From positions 1,178,001 through 1,242,000 of the forward strand of contig OX337238.1 in assembly GCA_946965045.2 (NCBI GenBank): a stretch of DNA of 64,000 nucleotides, read 5' to 3'. The notes beneath the pieces are model-generated. The model made no database searches. It was given only the letters and a program-made list of their open reading frames with translations, and had not been told where the DNA came from. Shown here piece by piece: positions 62,626 through 64,000 of the stretch. A program made the translations under genes and the position numbers. Within the stretch, counting starts at the first letter, position 1; each line of letters starts with the position of its first letter. The DNA is from Epithemia pelagica (Eukaryota > Bacillariophyta > Bacillariophyceae > Surirellales > Surirellaceae).

Positions 62626-63990
62626 TTACAATTCGGGTCCCAAACTCAGGGCTCCCAAACTGCGCAAATATTGTACAATGGGATGATCTCGACCATGCCA
62701 CTTTTCCGCAATCCGAAGAGGGGTTTCTCCGTATCCACCATGGGTCCGACTATTGATACTGGCCCCCCGTTGAATCAACAATTCGACAATGTCCTTGTTC
62801 CCACTCACCACACCTTGATGCAAGACTTGCCATCCATTTTCGTCTCGTTCCGTCAAGAGCGTTTGCCTAGGGTTGTCAGCCTCCTCCTCCTGGGAATCCT
62901 CGTCGGAATCACGTGGACGCCGCCGACGACGACGTTTGGTTTCTTCCTCTTCTTCCAAGGCTTGCGCCAATTGCGCCAAATTGCCCGTCTTGGCCGCGAC
63001 ATGGGCGGTATTGGGCAATACCTTGTCGGGCGGGGTCCACCCTTCAGGATTTTCCGCCTTCCAATGGGCTTCTTCGGGCGATTCTCGTTGAATGTAGGGG
63101 GGCAAGGCCGTGCCATGTTCGGGTCCCGCCACACCCTTGGCAATGGTGGCGCGATACAGTTCCTCCACAGAAGTGGTAGCAGTACCAGTACCACTTTGTC
63201 GATGATAAATGCCCGACTGTTCATCTTGATGCAGGGCCGTCCCCGTGGGTTCAAAATGAATAAAAATCAAGGCCACAAAATCACCCTTGAGAGGAAAGGG
63301 ATGACCTGCGCGTGTTTCCAGAACAAGAAGAAGAACAACAACAAGAAGCACAACAACAAGAGGCAACACAAGAAAGAACAAACCAAACGCCGTTCGAGCA
63401 ATGAAACAGAATTCATTGAGTCATGACTCGACCCCCCACAAATTTGTTGGGCAAAACACACACTACTACGTACCATGAATGACGGAATGACTTTCAAAGA
63501 GAAACATATCTCCCGGTTCCAAGGTAATATTATGGGCCTGGCCGTCGTGATTGTAGACTTCGAGCGGCCAGGGTTCGTCGACTTGTTGGGCGACGGGGAT
63601 CATGGCACTGGCCACCAGGGGCAAGCGATCCACGTGCGGCAACATGATACTGCCTTCCCCATAGACGCGAATGCCATAGAGGGAACAGGGTTGCAATTCT
63701 TGGGCCGTCCATTCTTCCAACAGGGCCGCCGAGGCCTCCCAAATTTGCCGCTTGAGTTCTGGTCCCGATCCGCGCAAGCCTTGATCATCGACCGAAATCA
63801 AATACGTCGGTGCCTCCCAATAATTGACATAGGTATTGCCTTCCGGCCACTGTTCTTCTTGTCCCTTGTAATGATTTTGTTGCCAAAATTTGCGAATCAC
63901 TTGCGTCAAGGAGGGTGGGGCTTGAATCTTGGCAAAGCCCTGTTGCGTGAAATTGACCATGCTGGCTGGTTGTCGCAAATTCATCATCAT
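62626..63990 (-). CDS. Prolyl-4-hydroxylase-like 2OG-Fe(II) oxygenase fused to ankyrin repeats
   Basis: Exons 63990-63474 and 63305-62626 give 398 aa from the ATG at 63990. The frame is open to the window edge, so the real N-terminus may lie outside. The oxygenase has CSLYGIRVYGEGSIMLPHVDRLPLV, with the His-x-Asp iron ligands in PHVDRL, then EPGDMFLFESHSVIHG with the distal His, and HPFPLKGDFVALIFIHFEP. That is a P4H-type core, normally acting on proline in secreted or ribosomal proteins. After a linker with RRRRRRP and acidic stretches come ankyrin-like units: NTAHVAAKTGNLAQLAQAL and NGWQVLHQGVVSGNKDIVELLIQRGASIN, then GETPLRIAEKW. Convergent with the DUF1399-like gene. Confidence 0.82.
63306..63473 (-). 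other. Intron of the oxygenase-ankyrin gene
   Basis: 168 bp, GTACGT...GCGCAG, phase 1. Joins SVIHG to HPFPLKGDF in the last part of the oxygenase fold. Confidence 0.85.
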
Positions 63991-64000
63991 GCGACTATAC

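Noticed and set aside
1-64000. CRISPR arrays, bacterial operons, tRNA or rRNA genes
   Set aside because: No regularly spaced repeats or rRNA-like blocks seen, and I could not recognise a tRNA cloverleaf by eye. tRNAscan-SE would settle the tRNAs.

Overview
The window reads as nuclear DNA of a pennate diatom, or a close ochrophyte relative. Protein-coding genes sit on both strands and have few, short GT-AG introns (65-168 bp). Several N-termini look like diatom signal peptides followed by an aromatic or Leu residue (ASAFAP-like). There is a receptor-type nucleotide cyclase fused to a phosphodiesterase, a layout reported from pennate diatoms, and a Copia element with a CoDi-like DGAN protease motif. 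Species assignment (for example Seminavis) is inference only.

Layout. 0.4-6.6 kb: SulP/SLC26-like transporter (+), PAPS-dependent sulfotransferase (-) and flavodoxin/WrbA-like protein (-). 6.6-~20.9 kb: a nested transposon block. An RLE-type non-LTR element (minus strand; ORF1, then zinc finger-RT-CCHC-RLE ORF2) is split by a 6.85-kb Copia LTR retrotransposon with 785-bp LTRs and a 5-bp target duplication. 21.5-24.7 kb: a three-exon MRS2-like Mg2+ transporter and a beta-lactamase-superfamily protein. 26.4-34.6 kb: a degraded DIRS-like tyrosine-recombinase retrotransposon. 36.3-39.0 kb: a dead piggyBac-type DNA transposon with palindrome-bearing inverted repeats. 39.8-53.4 kb: host genes, namely the four-exon cyclase-PDE, a divergent pair of unknown genes, a possibly acylated small protein, a CIA30-like protein, a short-chain dehydrogenase with possible plastid/lumen targeting, and a TEX264-like protein. 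54.3-57.8 kb: a 5'-truncated LINE with a 10-bp target duplication. 57.9-64.0 kb: aspartyl-hydroxylase-like gene, duplicated DUF1399/GRDP-like gene, and a 2OG-oxygenase/ankyrin fusion that may run off the right edge.

Four retroelement or transposon classes make up roughly 40% of the window, and two insertions end within about 110 bp of a host start codon. No multi-gene pathway is evident. The closest to functional clustering is a SulP transporter convergent with a sulfotransferase, and two 2OG-oxygenase-type genes near the right end. Exon joins were derived by eye from GT-AG sites, frame continuity and family conservation. Where a frame could only be opened by a near-cognate codon, I moved the start to the first ATG.
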